Shown here piece after piece: positions 9,448-18,731 of a DNA stretch of 64,000 bases. How positions within the stretch are numbered: the first letter of the stretch is position 1; each line of letters opens with the position of its first letter. This DNA comes from Roseivirga sp. UBA6061 (GTDB lineage: Bacteria > Bacteroidota > Bacteroidia > Cytophagales > Cyclobacteriaceae): positions 68,083 through 132,082 of the forward strand of contig DIYF01000147.1 of NCBI GenBank assembly GCA_002427745.1, read 5' to 3'. A program made the translations under genes and the position numbers. Under the pieces are notes generated by a model. The model saw only the letters and a program-made list of their open reading frames with translations, was not told where the DNA came from and searched no databases.

Positions 9448-10857
9448 TCACCTCTTCTTTTTTAAATGCTCTGAGAGAATCGTAACGAGTCCCTCACCAC
9501 GTAATGCAGCACCACGGGCTATAATATTTCCCTCCTCATCTATCAGGTAAGGACTGGGAACAGCATATACCTCATAATCTTTGGCCATGGGGCTTCCGAA
9601 TTTCCCTTTGGCAAAGGCGTTGAGCCAGGGCATAGGATACTTGTCCTTTCTGAATTTCTGTGTGGCATTTATATACTTCTCACCATCCAGAGAAACGCTC
9701 AGAATTTCAAATCCCCGGTCCTTATATTTCTTATAGGCCTTATGAAGTTTGGGCATTTCCATAATGCAGCCTCGGCAGCCAAGTCCCCAGAATTCCAGAA
9801 GGTAGACTTTTCCTAAAAGAGATTCTTTGGTGATCATTTTTTCAGGATTGTCCAGACTGTTGATCTCAAAATCAGGGGCAGAATTGCCGGCAGTCAATGC
9901 TGTGGCCATTTCAAACGTGGCCTTGGCTCTGAGGGCATCACCCGACTCGGGGTAGGAACTGATCAGAATTCCAAAGTAGTTGGCAAAATCTGCTTCCAGT
10001 CCCTGGGCTTTACTGAACCTGGCCAGTTTGAAGAGGAGATTGGTCCTTACCTCTTCATAAGGGTTGTTTTCGATCACTTGCTCAAAGTATGATTTGTACT
10101 GTGGATAGCTTTCCGGCTCCATCCTGAGTATTGCTTCAAGGGCATTTGTATCAATTGCCCAAATAGGGGATGTAGGGGAGATTCGTTTATAAGCTTCTTT
10201 CACAAACCCGATGTCAAGGTTGATGGTGAGCACCTTGGTAATATCAGAAATCTGTATGATGGATTTCATCCCTTCAAGGGCCAGGTATTGTATATAGAGT
10301 GCTGATTTTATCTCTGTATCTGTCTCCGCCCTGATCAGGCCCTCTATCTCTTCAATTTTCTCAGTATAATCTACCGGATCAAAGTCATCCAGATTTCCTG
10401 CACTACTACTGTGTTTCATTATGGCCTGGTAGAAGTGATTAATGACATTACTGGCCTCTTTGTGTATTCTGGTAAACTCAGTAAGCCGTCTGTTTTTAAA
10501 CGATAAGGTCACCGACTTCCCCAGAGGACCTTCTGCAGCCTCTGAAATAGTAGCTGTCAGAGAAGAACTGGTCCCATTGTCCTGGAGGATGAAGTGTCTT
10601 GACAATCTGATGTCGGGACTTTTCACATCCAGCCAGTAGGGGCCGGGCTCAGTCGTTTTCAATCGAAAACCTCCTTTCCGGTCGGTACTGTCACTGGTGA
10701 TGATGTTACCTTCTGAATCGAATAGCGATACGGCTATGCCATACGCGGGGCGATCAGAGGCGGTAAGCATTTTGCCCTCGATGGATGTCGGTTTCTGGCT
10801 TTGTGCTTGTAGCGATATAGTAAGTAAGAGGGCTATCAGAATTTGCGTTGTTTTCAT
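9448..10857 (-). CDS. Secreted TlpA-like thioredoxin-fold protein
   Basis: The 469-residue protein has a signal peptide (residues 1-20, ending LQAQS) and a carboxypeptidase-regulatory-like beta-sandwich at about 25-95 (IEGKMLTASDRPAYGIAVSL). A helical middle of about 200 residues follows, then a C-terminal TlpA/AhpC-type domain with LEFWGLGCRGC, whose active-site cysteines are near 359 and 362. It is predicted to carry out thiol-disulfide exchange in the periplasm. It lies 28 bases downstream of the GLPGLI gene on the same strand and is probably co-transcribed from the divergent promoter at 11541. Confidence 0.85.
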   Translation of the reverse strand: MKTTQILIALLLTISLQAQSQKPTSIEGKMLTASDRPAYGIAVSLFDSEGNIITSDSTDRKGGFRLKTTEPGPYWLDVKSPDIRLSRHFILQDNGTSSSLTATISEAAEGPLGKSVTLSFKNRRLTEFTRIHKEASNVINHFYQAIMKHSSSAGNLDDFDPVDYTEKIEEIEGLIRAETDTEIKSALYIQYLALEGMKSIIQISDITKVLTINLDIGFVKEAYKRISPTSPIWAIDTNALEAILRMEPESYPQYKSYFEQVIENNPYEEVRTNLLFKLARFSKAQGLEADFANYFGILISSYPESGDALRAKATFEMATALTAGNSAPDFEINSLDNPEKMITKESLLGKVYLLEFWGLGCRGCIMEMPKLHKAYKKYKDRGFEILSVSLDGEKYINATQKFRKDKYPMPWLNAFAKGKFGSPMAKDYEVYAVPSPYLIDEEGNIIARGAALRGEGLVTILSEHLKKKR

Positions 10858-10885
10858 GGTTTTGACTGTTTATGATGGATGTTTT

Positions 10886-11518
10886 TTATCGGCTGGCGAG
10901 TAAGGCCTTTTTTTCTTCCAAACTGATCTTCTTGCGGTCCCGGCTAAGAGTCACCTCCTGGTCTGAGATACCGGCCGGATCAATGGTGGTGGCTATGGCA
11001 TTAATTTCTTCGGACTCAAAAGCCAGCACGGCCCCGCCTAAAGTGAAATTTCCTACAGGAGAATGATTGTATGGAATCAGCTGAGTGAAGTAAACTGTGG
11101 CTTCTTTGTCATCATACCTTACCAGTGCTTTGGTACAGGTGTAGCCGAGTATTTCGCGCGTCTCATCTAGTACCTTAACCACCTCTCCGTTAGTAGGAAT
11201 GATGACAGCGTAATCTTTACCCCGGTGTGTCAGGGCCTGATAGTGCTCCTTATCCTCAGTTTCTAAATAGACTTCACTTCTGATATTGCCCATCAGCACT
11301 GACTCATATCTGGCTTTGTTTCTGAGGAAATGATAGGTGGTGCTGATTTTCAGTTTTTGGGTAAACTGCTGACCTGCTGCTCCTACTTTGGCAATTCTGT
11401 TGGTTTCAAACTGAATGATCCCGGAATTCACGCTGGTGTCCTGACCCTTTGAAAAGTGGTGTAAAAATGTCCCGCTTATCAGAAGCATCAAGCAGGTTCT
11501 GTTGATTACTGATTTCAT
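10886..11518 (-). CDS. GLPGLI-family secreted protein
   Basis: The 210-residue protein has a signal peptide ending near KGQ (about 25). The GLPGLI-family core is recognised by the sequence order GYTCTKALV, then YFTQLIPYNHSPVGNFTLGGAVLAFE, where the family name motif appears as TLGGAVLAF. Such proteins are restricted to Bacteroidota; function is unknown. They are often found beside two-component regulators, as here (histidine kinase at 11647 on the other strand). The phased GTTAA repeats at 11571-11608 lie just upstream of its predicted promoter. Confidence 0.82.
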   Translation of the reverse strand: MKSVINRTCLMLLISGTFLHHFSKGQDTSVNSGIIQFETNRIAKVGAAGQQFTQKLKISTTYHFLRNKARYESVLMGNIRSEVYLETEDKEHYQALTHRGKDYAVIIPTNGEVVKVLDETREILGYTCTKALVRYDDKEATVYFTQLIPYNHSPVGNFTLGGAVLAFESEEINAIATTIDPAGISDQEVTLSRDRKKISLEEKKALLASR

Positions 11519-11540
11519 ATGTATGCCTTATGGTTCCGAA

Positions 11541-11548
11541 CAAATCTA
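11541..11548 (-). promoter_or_regulatory. -7 element of the GLPGLI/TlpA operon
   Basis: On the minus strand TAGATTTG matches TAnnTTTG exactly and lies 22 bases before the ATG at 11518. No good TTTG exists 19 bases further upstream, suggesting an activated promoter; the GTTAA repeats begin at that spot. Confidence 0.6.
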
Positions 11549-11570
11549 TTTTCCAGGGGGGCTGTGGCTG

Positions 11571-11608
11571 GTTAAAGCCTGGTTAAGACCTGTTAAAGAA
11601 GTGTTAAA
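11571..11608 (+). promoter_or_regulatory. Four phased GTTAA(A/G) direct repeats, candidate response-regulator sites
   Basis: GTTAAA, GTTAAG, GTTAAA and GTTAAA begin at 11571, 11582, 11592 and 11603, a spacing of 11, 10 and 11 bases, i.e. one helical turn each. Tandem direct repeats with a helical-turn period are characteristic of OmpR-family binding. The array lies between two divergent -7 elements that both lack a good -33 box and next to an OmpR-type regulator gene. Binding by that regulator is inference. Confidence 0.6.
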
Positions 11609-11634
11609 GTTTTAGCGGGGCCTTTCAATAGTAT

Positions 11635-11642
11635 TAGTTTTG
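11635..11642 (+). promoter_or_regulatory. -7 element of the histidine kinase/regulator operon
   Basis: TAGTTTTG matches TAnnTTTG and ends 4 bases before the GTG start at 11647, so the transcript would be leaderless or nearly so. The -33 position (about 11612) is poor, as expected for an activated promoter. Confidence 0.6.
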
Positions 11643-11646
11643 ATTT

Positions 11647-13161
11647 GTGAGATGGCGCTTTGTTAAAGGAGTAGTGATAATCATGGCTTTTTGCCTTGTC
11701 GGGTTAACCTGGATTCAGGTGAAACTGGTAAGAAAGGCTATGAAAAGCGCTGAAGAGGAATGGGATACTCAGGCCCGCAACCTGGTCGTAAGAGTGACTG
11801 ATCAGATTGAAGAACAGGAGATTATGATGTTACTTTCGGCCTTTTTGGAATCACAGTCTGTTGGGCTGTTCAGAAATCAGATGGGAAGATTGGGGGCTAA
11901 TATTAATTATGATTCCATGGATGTGCAACTGGAGGCAAATGAACAGCAAATCAGGTTTTTTACAGGACCTGTTCCGGCTTCTATGCCGGATACCACCGGT
12001 CGTACGATTAACCTGAAGGATAATCCGGATGTTTCTATGTCGTTTAGCGATGGGAAAATCAACATGAACCCGGCTCTGACCAGAACCCTGGTGAACAGGT
12101 TTAATATAGTTTACGACCTGGACACCAGAGCTCACAGTATGAACATTGACAGCCTGTTGGAAGAAGCCTTATCTCAACAAGATATAGAGTTGGCTCATCA
12201 GTTTTGGGTGACGGATCTGACTGGAAATCTGGTAATGGGCGATAGTCTGAACGAAGAGGCTGACAAGGCTGGTCTGTATAAATCCACACTCTTTTCAGGA
12301 GGAAATCTTAAGGGAGAAAACGGTATGTTATGGCTGTACTTTCCTGGAAGAGAACGGCATATCTATGCCTCTTCTGCTTTGACTCTGGGCATGTCGGGGC
12401 TTTTTATTCTGGTAATTATTCTCATTTTCTGGATCACCTTGAGAAACCTGATGAAACAAAAACGACTTTCGGAGGTGAAAACGGACTTTATCAACCAGAT
12501 GACCCATGAGTTCAAGACTCCCATCGCTACGATTACCCTGGCGGCTGATTCCCTGAATAACAGCAAGGTCAATAGCAACCCTGAGCAAATTGCCATGTAC
12601 AGCCAGATCATCAAGGAAGAAAGCAGGCGTATGAACAGGCAGGTTGAGTCAGTATTGGAAGTTGCTCAGCTCAACCGGGACGAGATCGGACTGCAAATTG
12701 ACAGGCTGGATATGCGGCAGCTCATCAAAAACGCTATAGAAACCGTGAAACTGGCTTTGAAGGAGAAGGACGGCAGTATCTCGTTTGAACCAGGCAACCA
12801 TCCGGTTTTCGTGTCAGGCGAAGGAAAATATCTCGAGGGAGTAGTGGTGAATTTACTGGACAATGCCATTAAATACTGCGAAAAAACACCCTTTATAGAT
12901 ATTGAGCTGGCTCAGCAGGATGATAAGGTAAAATTGAGTGTGGCGGATAATGGCATTGGTATCTCCTCCCAATATCATGGGAAGATTTTTGAAAAATTTT
13001 ACCGTATTCCTTCAGAAAACAGTGAGTACATCAGTGGCTCTGGCCTGGGGCTGAGCTATGTGCAATCTGTGCTGACATTGCATCATGCTCAAATCAGCGT
13101 GGAAGAAAGACCTGAAGGAGGCTCTGTATTCACAATCTCATTACCTCAGATGTATGAATAG
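11647..13161 (+). CDS. Two-component sensor histidine kinase
   Basis: The 504-residue protein has a first membrane helix at about 8-26, a periplasmic sensor region of about 210 residues and a second helix near 240-262 (GMSGLFILVIILIFWITL). The HisKA box is FINQMTHEFKTPIATITLA with His287. ATPase motifs are NLLDNAIKYCEK (N box), VADNGIGIS (G1), FEKFYRIP (F box) and GSGLGLSYVQ (G2). The start is GTG; no ATG lies before the first helix in frame. Architecture and partner resemble the RprX/RprY systems of Bacteroides. It overlaps the regulator gene by 8 bases. Confidence 0.9.
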   Translation: MRWRFVKGVVIIMAFCLVGLTWIQVKLVRKAMKSAEEEWDTQARNLVVRVTDQIEEQEIMMLLSAFLESQSVGLFRNQMGRLGANINYDSMDVQLEANEQQIRFFTGPVPASMPDTTGRTINLKDNPDVSMSFSDGKINMNPALTRTLVNRFNIVYDLDTRAHSMNIDSLLEEALSQQDIELAHQFWVTDLTGNLVMGDSLNEEADKAGLYKSTLFSGGNLKGENGMLWLYFPGRERHIYASSALTLGMSGLFILVIILIFWITLRNLMKQKRLSEVKTDFINQMTHEFKTPIATITLAADSLNNSKVNSNPEQIAMYSQIIKEESRRMNRQVESVLEVAQLNRDEIGLQIDRLDMRQLIKNAIETVKLALKEKDGSISFEPGNHPVFVSGEGKYLEGVVVNLLDNAIKYCEKTPFIDIELAQQDDKVKLSVADNGIGISSQYHGKIFEKFYRIPSENSEYISGSGLGLSYVQSVLTLHHAQISVEERPEGGSVFTISLPQMYE

Positions 13162-13846
13162 TAACTACAAGATTCTTTTGGCAGAAGATGATACCAACTT
13201 TGGGGCCGTCCTGAGGAGCTACCTCGAGATGAATGATTTTGAGGTGATTTTGAGTAAAGACGGAGGGCAGGCCAAACGTGATTTTGTGAATAAGGGACCT
13301 TTTGATCTATGCATTCTGGATGTGAATATGCCCTATAAAGATGGCTTTACGCTGGCAGGAGAGATTAAGAAGATCGACAAGCAAATGCCTCTGATTTTTC
13401 TGACAGCCAGAACCCTGAGAGAAGATCAGATTATCGGTTATCAGCTGGGAGCGGACGATTATATAACCAAGCCGGTAGATTCAGAGCTGTTACTGCACAA
13501 AGCCAGGGCGGTGATCAGGCGTACAGCCCGCGATGCTGATACCAGAGCCAGAGTCTATCAGATAGGTACTTATCAGTTTACCCCGCATAACAGGTTGCTA
13601 AAACTGAGAGACTTTGAAAAACGACTCAGCCCCAAGGAGTCAGAATTATTGACCCTGCTCTGTGATTACCAGAACAAAATCACACCCAGAGATGAGGCAC
13701 TTCTGAAAATATGGAAGGAAGACAGCTATTTTACAGCCCGGAGTATGGACGTATACATTACCAAACTCAGAAAACATCTGGCTGCTGATAAATCAATAGA
13801 AATACTGAATGTTCACGGCAGCGGCTACATGCTCAATGTGTTATAA
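13154..13846 (+). CDS. OmpR-family response regulator (RprY-like)
   Basis: The 230-residue protein has a receiver domain with acidic pocket AEDD, phosphoacceptor Asp56 in CILDVNMPYKDG, switch Thr in LIFLTART and Lys in DDYITKPVD. A C-terminal winged helix follows, with KRLSPKESELLTLL and SMDVYITKLRKHL as the recognition-helix region. An in-frame ATG at 13085 lies deep inside the kinase gene; ATG 13154 gives the normal N-terminus (MNSNYKILLAEDD). It is the cognate partner of the upstream kinase and the likely binder of the phased GTTAA repeats. Confidence 0.92.
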   Translation: MNSNYKILLAEDDTNFGAVLRSYLEMNDFEVILSKDGGQAKRDFVNKGPFDLCILDVNMPYKDGFTLAGEIKKIDKQMPLIFLTARTLREDQIIGYQLGADDYITKPVDSELLLHKARAVIRRTARDADTRARVYQIGTYQFTPHNRLLKLRDFEKRLSPKESELLTLLCDYQNKITPRDEALLKIWKEDSYFTARSMDVYITKLRKHLAADKSIEILNVHGSGYMLNVL

Positions 13847-13856
13847 GGCGGTTTGC

Positions 13857-14546
13857 CTATTCCAGATCAGTCAACTCTACATTTAACAGACCCAGGGCAA
13901 TGTGTTCTGTAGCGACAGGTACCCCTGAGGGCAGCTGCCGGAAGTTTTCCCAGCTGAATTCTATACCGCCAATGGGAATGATAGACACCCACATTTTACA
14001 GGCAACGGGTCGGTTGTTATCATCGAGAATCCATACATAGGAATCACCCGGAGTGGTACCACCAGAGGTATAGGTTACCTTAAGCCCTTTTCGACCATCC
14101 GCACAGGTGACAATGCTGCGCTCTGTCCCCGGGTCAAAGACCTTGAAGGGAGCTGCCAGCCAAAAGCTGTCATTGTTAAAGTAGTCCCACGCTGTTTTAA
14201 TCAGGGTCTCCTCCTCTTCAGGCATCAGGGCTTTGCCTTCCGTGGCCGCTACGCCTTCCATGGTTTCGGGGCTCAGGGTAACGGTATTACCGCCCCAGGT
14301 AACTGTGACCCTGTGCTCTTCTCTGTCCCAGACATAGTGATGAGCGCCTCTGAAGGTCCATGAAACCTGTTTCGTGTTTTCCCAGGCAGTATGGTTCATG
14401 GCGGTGAGCATGGCCTGTGCCATAGCATCTGCTTCCGGACCGGTTTGCCCTTCAGGCAGGCTCTCATTCTTTACGAGATAAAGCGTGAAGATGCCGGCTA
14501 TTAGCAGAATGAGTACGAGTCCCAGAAGGCGAAGTAACTTTTTCAT
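13857..14546 (-). CDS. Membrane-anchored protein of unknown function
   Basis: The 229-residue protein has one N-terminal hydrophobic helix (about 5-24) and a soluble, probably periplasmic, beta-rich domain. Notable phrases are TFRGAHHYVWDREEHRVTVTW, EEETLIKTAWDYFNNDSFWLAAPFKVFD and RPVACKMWV. The beta-strand pattern suggests a LolA-like or DUF6503-like fold, but I cannot confirm this. It lies 60 bases downstream of the LytTR regulator on the same strand and could be in its operon. It ends 10 bases from the convergent OmpR-type regulator. Confidence 0.7.
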   Translation of the reverse strand: MKKLLRLLGLVLILLIAGIFTLYLVKNESLPEGQTGPEADAMAQAMLTAMNHTAWENTKQVSWTFRGAHHYVWDREEHRVTVTWGGNTVTLSPETMEGVAATEGKALMPEEEETLIKTAWDYFNNDSFWLAAPFKVFDPGTERSIVTCADGRKGLKVTYTSGGTTPGDSYVWILDDNNRPVACKMWVSIIPIGGIEFSWENFRQLPSGVPVATEHIALGLLNVELTDLE

Positions 14547-14606
14547 GGCAATGAATTTAGGACCTTCGCACGAAATCTCCAGAACCTCAGGGCATAAACC
14601 TGTCAG

Positions 14607-15311
14607 CTAAGCATTTGTAATTCTTTGCACGAAGCTCTCCCGATACGTTCGGCCGAGGGGAACGGTCTGGTTGCCCAGGGATATAATGCTGCCCTCAAGC
14701 GAACGAAAGTGCTGAAGATTGATGATAAAGGACTTATGCACCCTCATAAAGTCGGCTGAGTCCAGATCCTGTAGGATACCCTGCATGGTATGATAGGTGA
14801 TATACATACGCTCGGCTGTATGCACTTTGACATAGTCTTTCAGTCCTTCTATATGACTGATTTCGTCTAAAAACACTTTGTAAAGCTTCTTGTCCTGTTT
14901 AATGATAATAGAGGGGCGGGCAGGTTTTTGTGGTGGTAGTTGATTCGACACGGGTAGTTCGGTTTGATGTATTTTATGAACTGCTTTCAAAAAACGTTCC
15001 AGAGAGATGGGTTTTAACAGATAATCCGCTACCTCGTATTCAAAGCCATCCAGCGCATAATCGCGATAAGCGGTGGTCAGAATGATTTTTGGCCTGTTTT
15101 GAAGTATGTTCAGAAACTCCAGTCCGGTGATTCCGGGCATTTTTACATCCAGAAATATCAATTCAACCGGCTCTCTTTTTAACCGGCTGATGGCTTCCAG
15201 TGGATTGCCTTCTTCAAAGACCAGCTCCAGCCAGCTTACCTGGTCCAGATACTGGCGTATGACCTTCCGGGCCAATGGTTCATCGTCTATAATCGCGCAT
15301 TTAATGGACAT
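14607..15311 (-). CDS. LytTR-family response regulator
   Basis: The 234-residue protein has a receiver domain (IIDDEP near 7-12, phosphoacceptor Asp55 in LIFLDVKMPGITG, Thr in ILTTAYRDYALDGFEY, Lys in DYLLKPI). A C-terminal LytTR DNA-binding domain follows, marked by VFLDEISHIEGLKDYVKVHT, FMRVHKSFIINLQHF and VPLGRTYRESF. It overlaps the LytS-type kinase gene by 11 bases, so the two are a cognate pair. Confidence 0.93.
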   Translation of the reverse strand: MSIKCAIIDDEPLARKVIRQYLDQVSWLELVFEEGNPLEAISRLKREPVELIFLDVKMPGITGLEFLNILQNRPKIILTTAYRDYALDGFEYEVADYLLKPISLERFLKAVHKIHQTELPVSNQLPPQKPARPSIIIKQDKKLYKVFLDEISHIEGLKDYVKVHTAERMYITYHTMQGILQDLDSADFMRVHKSFIINLQHFRSLEGSIISLGNQTVPLGRTYRESFVQRITNA

Positions 15312-16347
15312 TCACTGGGATTTTGAGGAGTACTTTGAATACGTGGTTTTTATGAGAAGTCACAAACTGATACTCATCAAAGATCAGTTCTAACCTTCTC
15401 TCAATGTTTTTCAGACCGATACCGATATCGCTCTGAGGGCTGCTATCCGGTGGGTCCGGAGCAGTATTGTTCACTTGAATCTCCAGCTGATCTTTGTCTG
15501 TCCGTCTGATGTTAATTTCAAGAACAGCCTGAGTATTCACCTCGTGCAGGCCGTGTTTGAAGCTGTTTTCTACCAGAGACAGGATGGAGACAGGAGGGAT
15601 GACGGCACTTTTTGCTTCTTCTGCAATGTCAATGTGTAGCCGGAGCCTGTCATCAAAACGCAGAGACTCCAGCTCAATGTATTTATTGACAATCTTCATT
15701 TCCTCTTCTAAAGAAATCAGCGCACGGGAAGAGCGGTACAGAATATAGTCCATGACGTCAGCCAGTCCGAGAATGGACTGACCGGCCTTTTGGGGTTCAT
15801 CTATGCAAAGGGCATAAAGACTATTGAGCGTATTGAAGAAAAAGTGAGGCTGGATTTGATTTTTGAGCAGGTTCAGCTCAGTTTCTATCTGTTTGCTCTC
15901 CAACTCGGTGGCCTTTTTCGATTCTCTCAGCCAGTCCTGTCCCAGTTTCACAGAGAGCACAATGCCCTGTACGTACACTTCTATCATAAACTGTTTGAGG
16001 TGACTGAAAATCGATACGTTGTCCGCATAGCTCTGGTCAGGTCCCGGATAGAGTACTTCCATCCAGAAGTCAGCTACGGCATAGCGGAAGAAAACACTGA
16101 GTATGGCCAGGGATGAGAGAATAATCAGCACATAGGACAATAGTTTTCCCTGCTTCAGCAGCCGGGGAATGAGGTAGTAAATATTGAAGTAGGCCAGGGG
16201 AATTCTGAAAACGAGGAAGAAGAGGTTTACCACCAATGCGAATGTGAGGTACTCCAGCGAGCTACCCCAGAAGAGCAGGTTGAGCCCATAGAGGAGCACC
16301 CAGAAGATAAGGTGCCTGACAGGCCTGGAGATGGATGAGTACGACAT
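15301..16347 (-). CDS. LytS/YehU-type sensor histidine kinase
   Basis: The 348-residue protein has four hydrophobic helices in the first about 140 residues (HLIFWVLLYGLNLLFW onwards). The His_kinase domain follows, LKNQIQPHFFFNTLNSLYAL with phosphoacceptor His168, then an ATPase domain with PVSILSLVENSFKHGL (N box) and GIGLKNIERRLELIF (G2). The long coiled segment RESKKATELESKQIETELNLL joins the two. It is the first gene of the kinase/regulator unit, with its promoter in the 179-base gap shared with the DUF5916 gene. Confidence 0.92.
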   Translation of the reverse strand: MSYSSISRPVRHLIFWVLLYGLNLLFWGSSLEYLTFALVVNLFFLVFRIPLAYFNIYYLIPRLLKQGKLLSYVLIILSSLAILSVFFRYAVADFWMEVLYPGPDQSYADNVSIFSHLKQFMIEVYVQGIVLSVKLGQDWLRESKKATELESKQIETELNLLKNQIQPHFFFNTLNSLYALCIDEPQKAGQSILGLADVMDYILYRSSRALISLEEEMKIVNKYIELESLRFDDRLRLHIDIAEEAKSAVIPPVSILSLVENSFKHGLHEVNTQAVLEINIRRTDKDQLEIQVNNTAPDPPDSSPQSDIGIGLKNIERRLELIFDEYQFVTSHKNHVFKVLLKIPVNVH

Positions 16348-16526
16348 ACTAAGTTTACAAATTAAAAGATATGCTGTTTAATTCCGGCATTGCTTAGAAC
16401 AACGGCAGCTAGTTCATGACCAACTGCATCGTGCTCATGATTTATGCGGATAGTACAGATGTTGGGGCGAGCTGGCAGCTGGTCTAATAAAATTGAGAAG
16501 CCGGTAACTGCCTTCTTTTTTAGGGC

Positions 16527-18731
16527 ATGTACAAAGTTTGCGGCTGGTTTTTAGTTGCTGTATTGATAATGAATGGCCTCAGTGCACAGAATGTGATTCC
16601 GAAGGCAACCATGAGAAAGGCGGAAAATCCCATTGAAGTGGATGGGGTGCTCAATGACTTTGAGTGGCAGGGTTACGAACTACAGGAGGCCTTCATGCCC
16701 AACTTTCCGAATACCACTGATACTCTGCTGGCACCCACTCGGGTATACATGACCTACGATGATGATAACCTGTACATAGGCGCTTTCATGAAGAGATCTC
16801 CCGGGGCCACTCAATACAATGTGCAGTCTTTAGAAAGAGATTTTGATCTGCTCGACAACGAAGCACTGCTATTGGTCATTGACACCTATGCAGACTATAC
16901 CAATGGCTATTATTTTGAAGTGAGCCCCTATGGCAACAAAGGAGAATCACTGGCAGCAAACTCCGGTCGTTTTCAGGGAGTGAACACTTCCTGGGAAAAG
17001 CCCTGGACGGTGAAAACACAACGGACTGAAGAAGGGTGGAGCGCTGAATTTGCCATTCCCTTTCGCATTCTGAAATACAGAGCCCGGGGAAGGACCTGGC
17101 GGATGAACTTTGTGAGAATCGATAAGACCAACAATCAGTACAGTAGTTGGTGCCCTGTGCCACAGAACTTCGATGTCTGGGACCTTAACTTTACAGGTGA
17201 TCTGGTCTGGGAAGAGGACTTGCCGGTGGTGCAGGTCAAACCAAATGTACTCCCCAGTATTACCGGTAGCTCGGTCAAAGACTTTGAGGCTGATACAGAG
17301 AAAAGTACGTTAAAGCCAAGCCTGGACCTGAATATTGGCTTGGGGCAATCCCTCAATCTGGACCTGACCCTGAACCCTGATTTTTCACAGGCCGAGGTAG
17401 ATCGCCAGCAAATCAATATAGGCCGGTTTGAACTCTTCTTTCCGGAGCGGAGGCAATTCTTTATTGAGAATGAAGACCTGTTTTCGAGCTATGGGTTTAT
17501 CCCTTTGAGACCATTTTTCTCAAGGCGTATAGGCCTTGCTTTTGATCCCGGTACCGGTACCTTCAGAAATACCAACATCCTGGGTGGGCTTCGCCTGAGT
17601 GGTAAACTCAACGACCGGCTCAGAGTGGGGCTGTTGTCAGTTCAGACAGCCAGAGAAGAGGCTTTTTTTGAAGATGAGGAAGGGGGCTTTTATGACCTGC
17701 CGGCTACCAACTACAGTGTGTTGTCTTTACAGCAGCAGTTTAAAGGCAGGTCCAATATAAAGTTCCTGTTTTCTAACAAGGAACTTTCCGAATCAGGGCC
17801 TGAGCTCAATAAGTTTAATCGCACGCTCAGTCTGCAGTATAATTTTACGAGCCCTAAAGGGAGGTTTTATGGCTGGGCTTTTGGTTCCGGGAGCCTGAGC
17901 GAAAAAGCCGGTGGTGATGGACTGGCCTATGGCAGCTCCATGGTGTACAATGTGCGCAAATGGCGGGTTCTTTTCAGTGGAAGAACCATTGGCCGGCAAT
18001 ACAATGCCGAAACCGGTTTTGTCAGGCGAAAAGGGGTCAGTGAGTTTTATATCAATCCGGCCATACGTTTTTATCCTAAATCGCTGTTTGCAGAAAGCAG
18101 AATAGGTTTGGCAGGTACCATTTTTCAGGATGAGCGCTTCCGAAATCTGGATAACCGAATCGGACTCTTTTACCAGTCGTTCTTCAAAAACGGGAACGGA
18201 ATCAGGTTCCAGTACAACTTTGAACATACGCGCCTGAGAAATGACTTTGATCCTGCCGGCATCAATGAAGTCTTTCTGAATGCGGGAAGTGAGTTCAGCT
18301 ATCAATATGCAGAGCTGGCTTTTACTTCAAACCGAAGGGCCAGTTTTTGGTATGAGTTTGATGCTTCTTTGGGCGACTATTTTAATGGTTCAAGGGTTGA
18401 AGCCAATGTTTCACTGAACTACAGATTCCAGCCTTATGTAAACCTCAACCTGCGAATCAGTCATGTTCGGGTGGCCTTACCGGCCCCTTACAGTACAGGT
18501 AGCTTTAACGTGATCACACCTGGCATCAGAACTTCACTGAGTAAGAGTCTTTTCATTCACCTGATTGGTCAATATGCGCGGCAGTTCAATAATGTGAATC
18601 TGAATATGAGACTGCAATGGCGATTTAAACCTGTATCGGATATTTTTCTGATTTACGCTGCCAATCACACCAGTGATACATTCAGTCAAAAACAGCGTTC
18701 TCTGACCCTGAAAATCAACTACCTGCTATGA
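16527..18731 (+). CDS. CBM9-like domain plus DUF5916 outer-membrane barrel protein
   Basis: The 734-residue protein has a signal peptide (about 1-20, ending LSAQ). A carbohydrate-binding family 9-like sandwich (about 25-235) contains IEVDGVLNDFEW, MTYDDDNLYIGAFM and EGWSAEFAIPFRILKYR. A long DUF5916 region follows, with LNPDFSQAEVDRQQINIGRFELFFPERRQFFIEN and then regular amphipathic strands to the end, consistent with a barrel. Substrate is unknown; family members are Bacteroidota envelope proteins. It overlaps the next gene by 4 bases (ATGA). Confidence 0.85.
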   Translation: MYKVCGWFLVAVLIMNGLSAQNVIPKATMRKAENPIEVDGVLNDFEWQGYELQEAFMPNFPNTTDTLLAPTRVYMTYDDDNLYIGAFMKRSPGATQYNVQSLERDFDLLDNEALLLVIDTYADYTNGYYFEVSPYGNKGESLAANSGRFQGVNTSWEKPWTVKTQRTEEGWSAEFAIPFRILKYRARGRTWRMNFVRIDKTNNQYSSWCPVPQNFDVWDLNFTGDLVWEEDLPVVQVKPNVLPSITGSSVKDFEADTEKSTLKPSLDLNIGLGQSLNLDLTLNPDFSQAEVDRQQINIGRFELFFPERRQFFIENEDLFSSYGFIPLRPFFSRRIGLAFDPGTGTFRNTNILGGLRLSGKLNDRLRVGLLSVQTAREEAFFEDEEGGFYDLPATNYSVLSLQQQFKGRSNIKFLFSNKELSESGPELNKFNRTLSLQYNFTSPKGRFYGWAFGSGSLSEKAGGDGLAYGSSMVYNVRKWRVLFSGRTIGRQYNAETGFVRRKGVSEFYINPAIRFYPKSLFAESRIGLAGTIFQDERFRNLDNRIGLFYQSFFKNGNGIRFQYNFEHTRLRNDFDPAGINEVFLNAGSEFSYQYAELAFTSNRRASFWYEFDASLGDYFNGSRVEANVSLNYRFQPYVNLNLRISHVRVALPAPYSTGSFNVITPGIRTSLSKSLFIHLIGQYARQFNNVNLNMRLQWRFKPVSDIFLIYAANHTSDTFSQKQRSLTLKINYLL

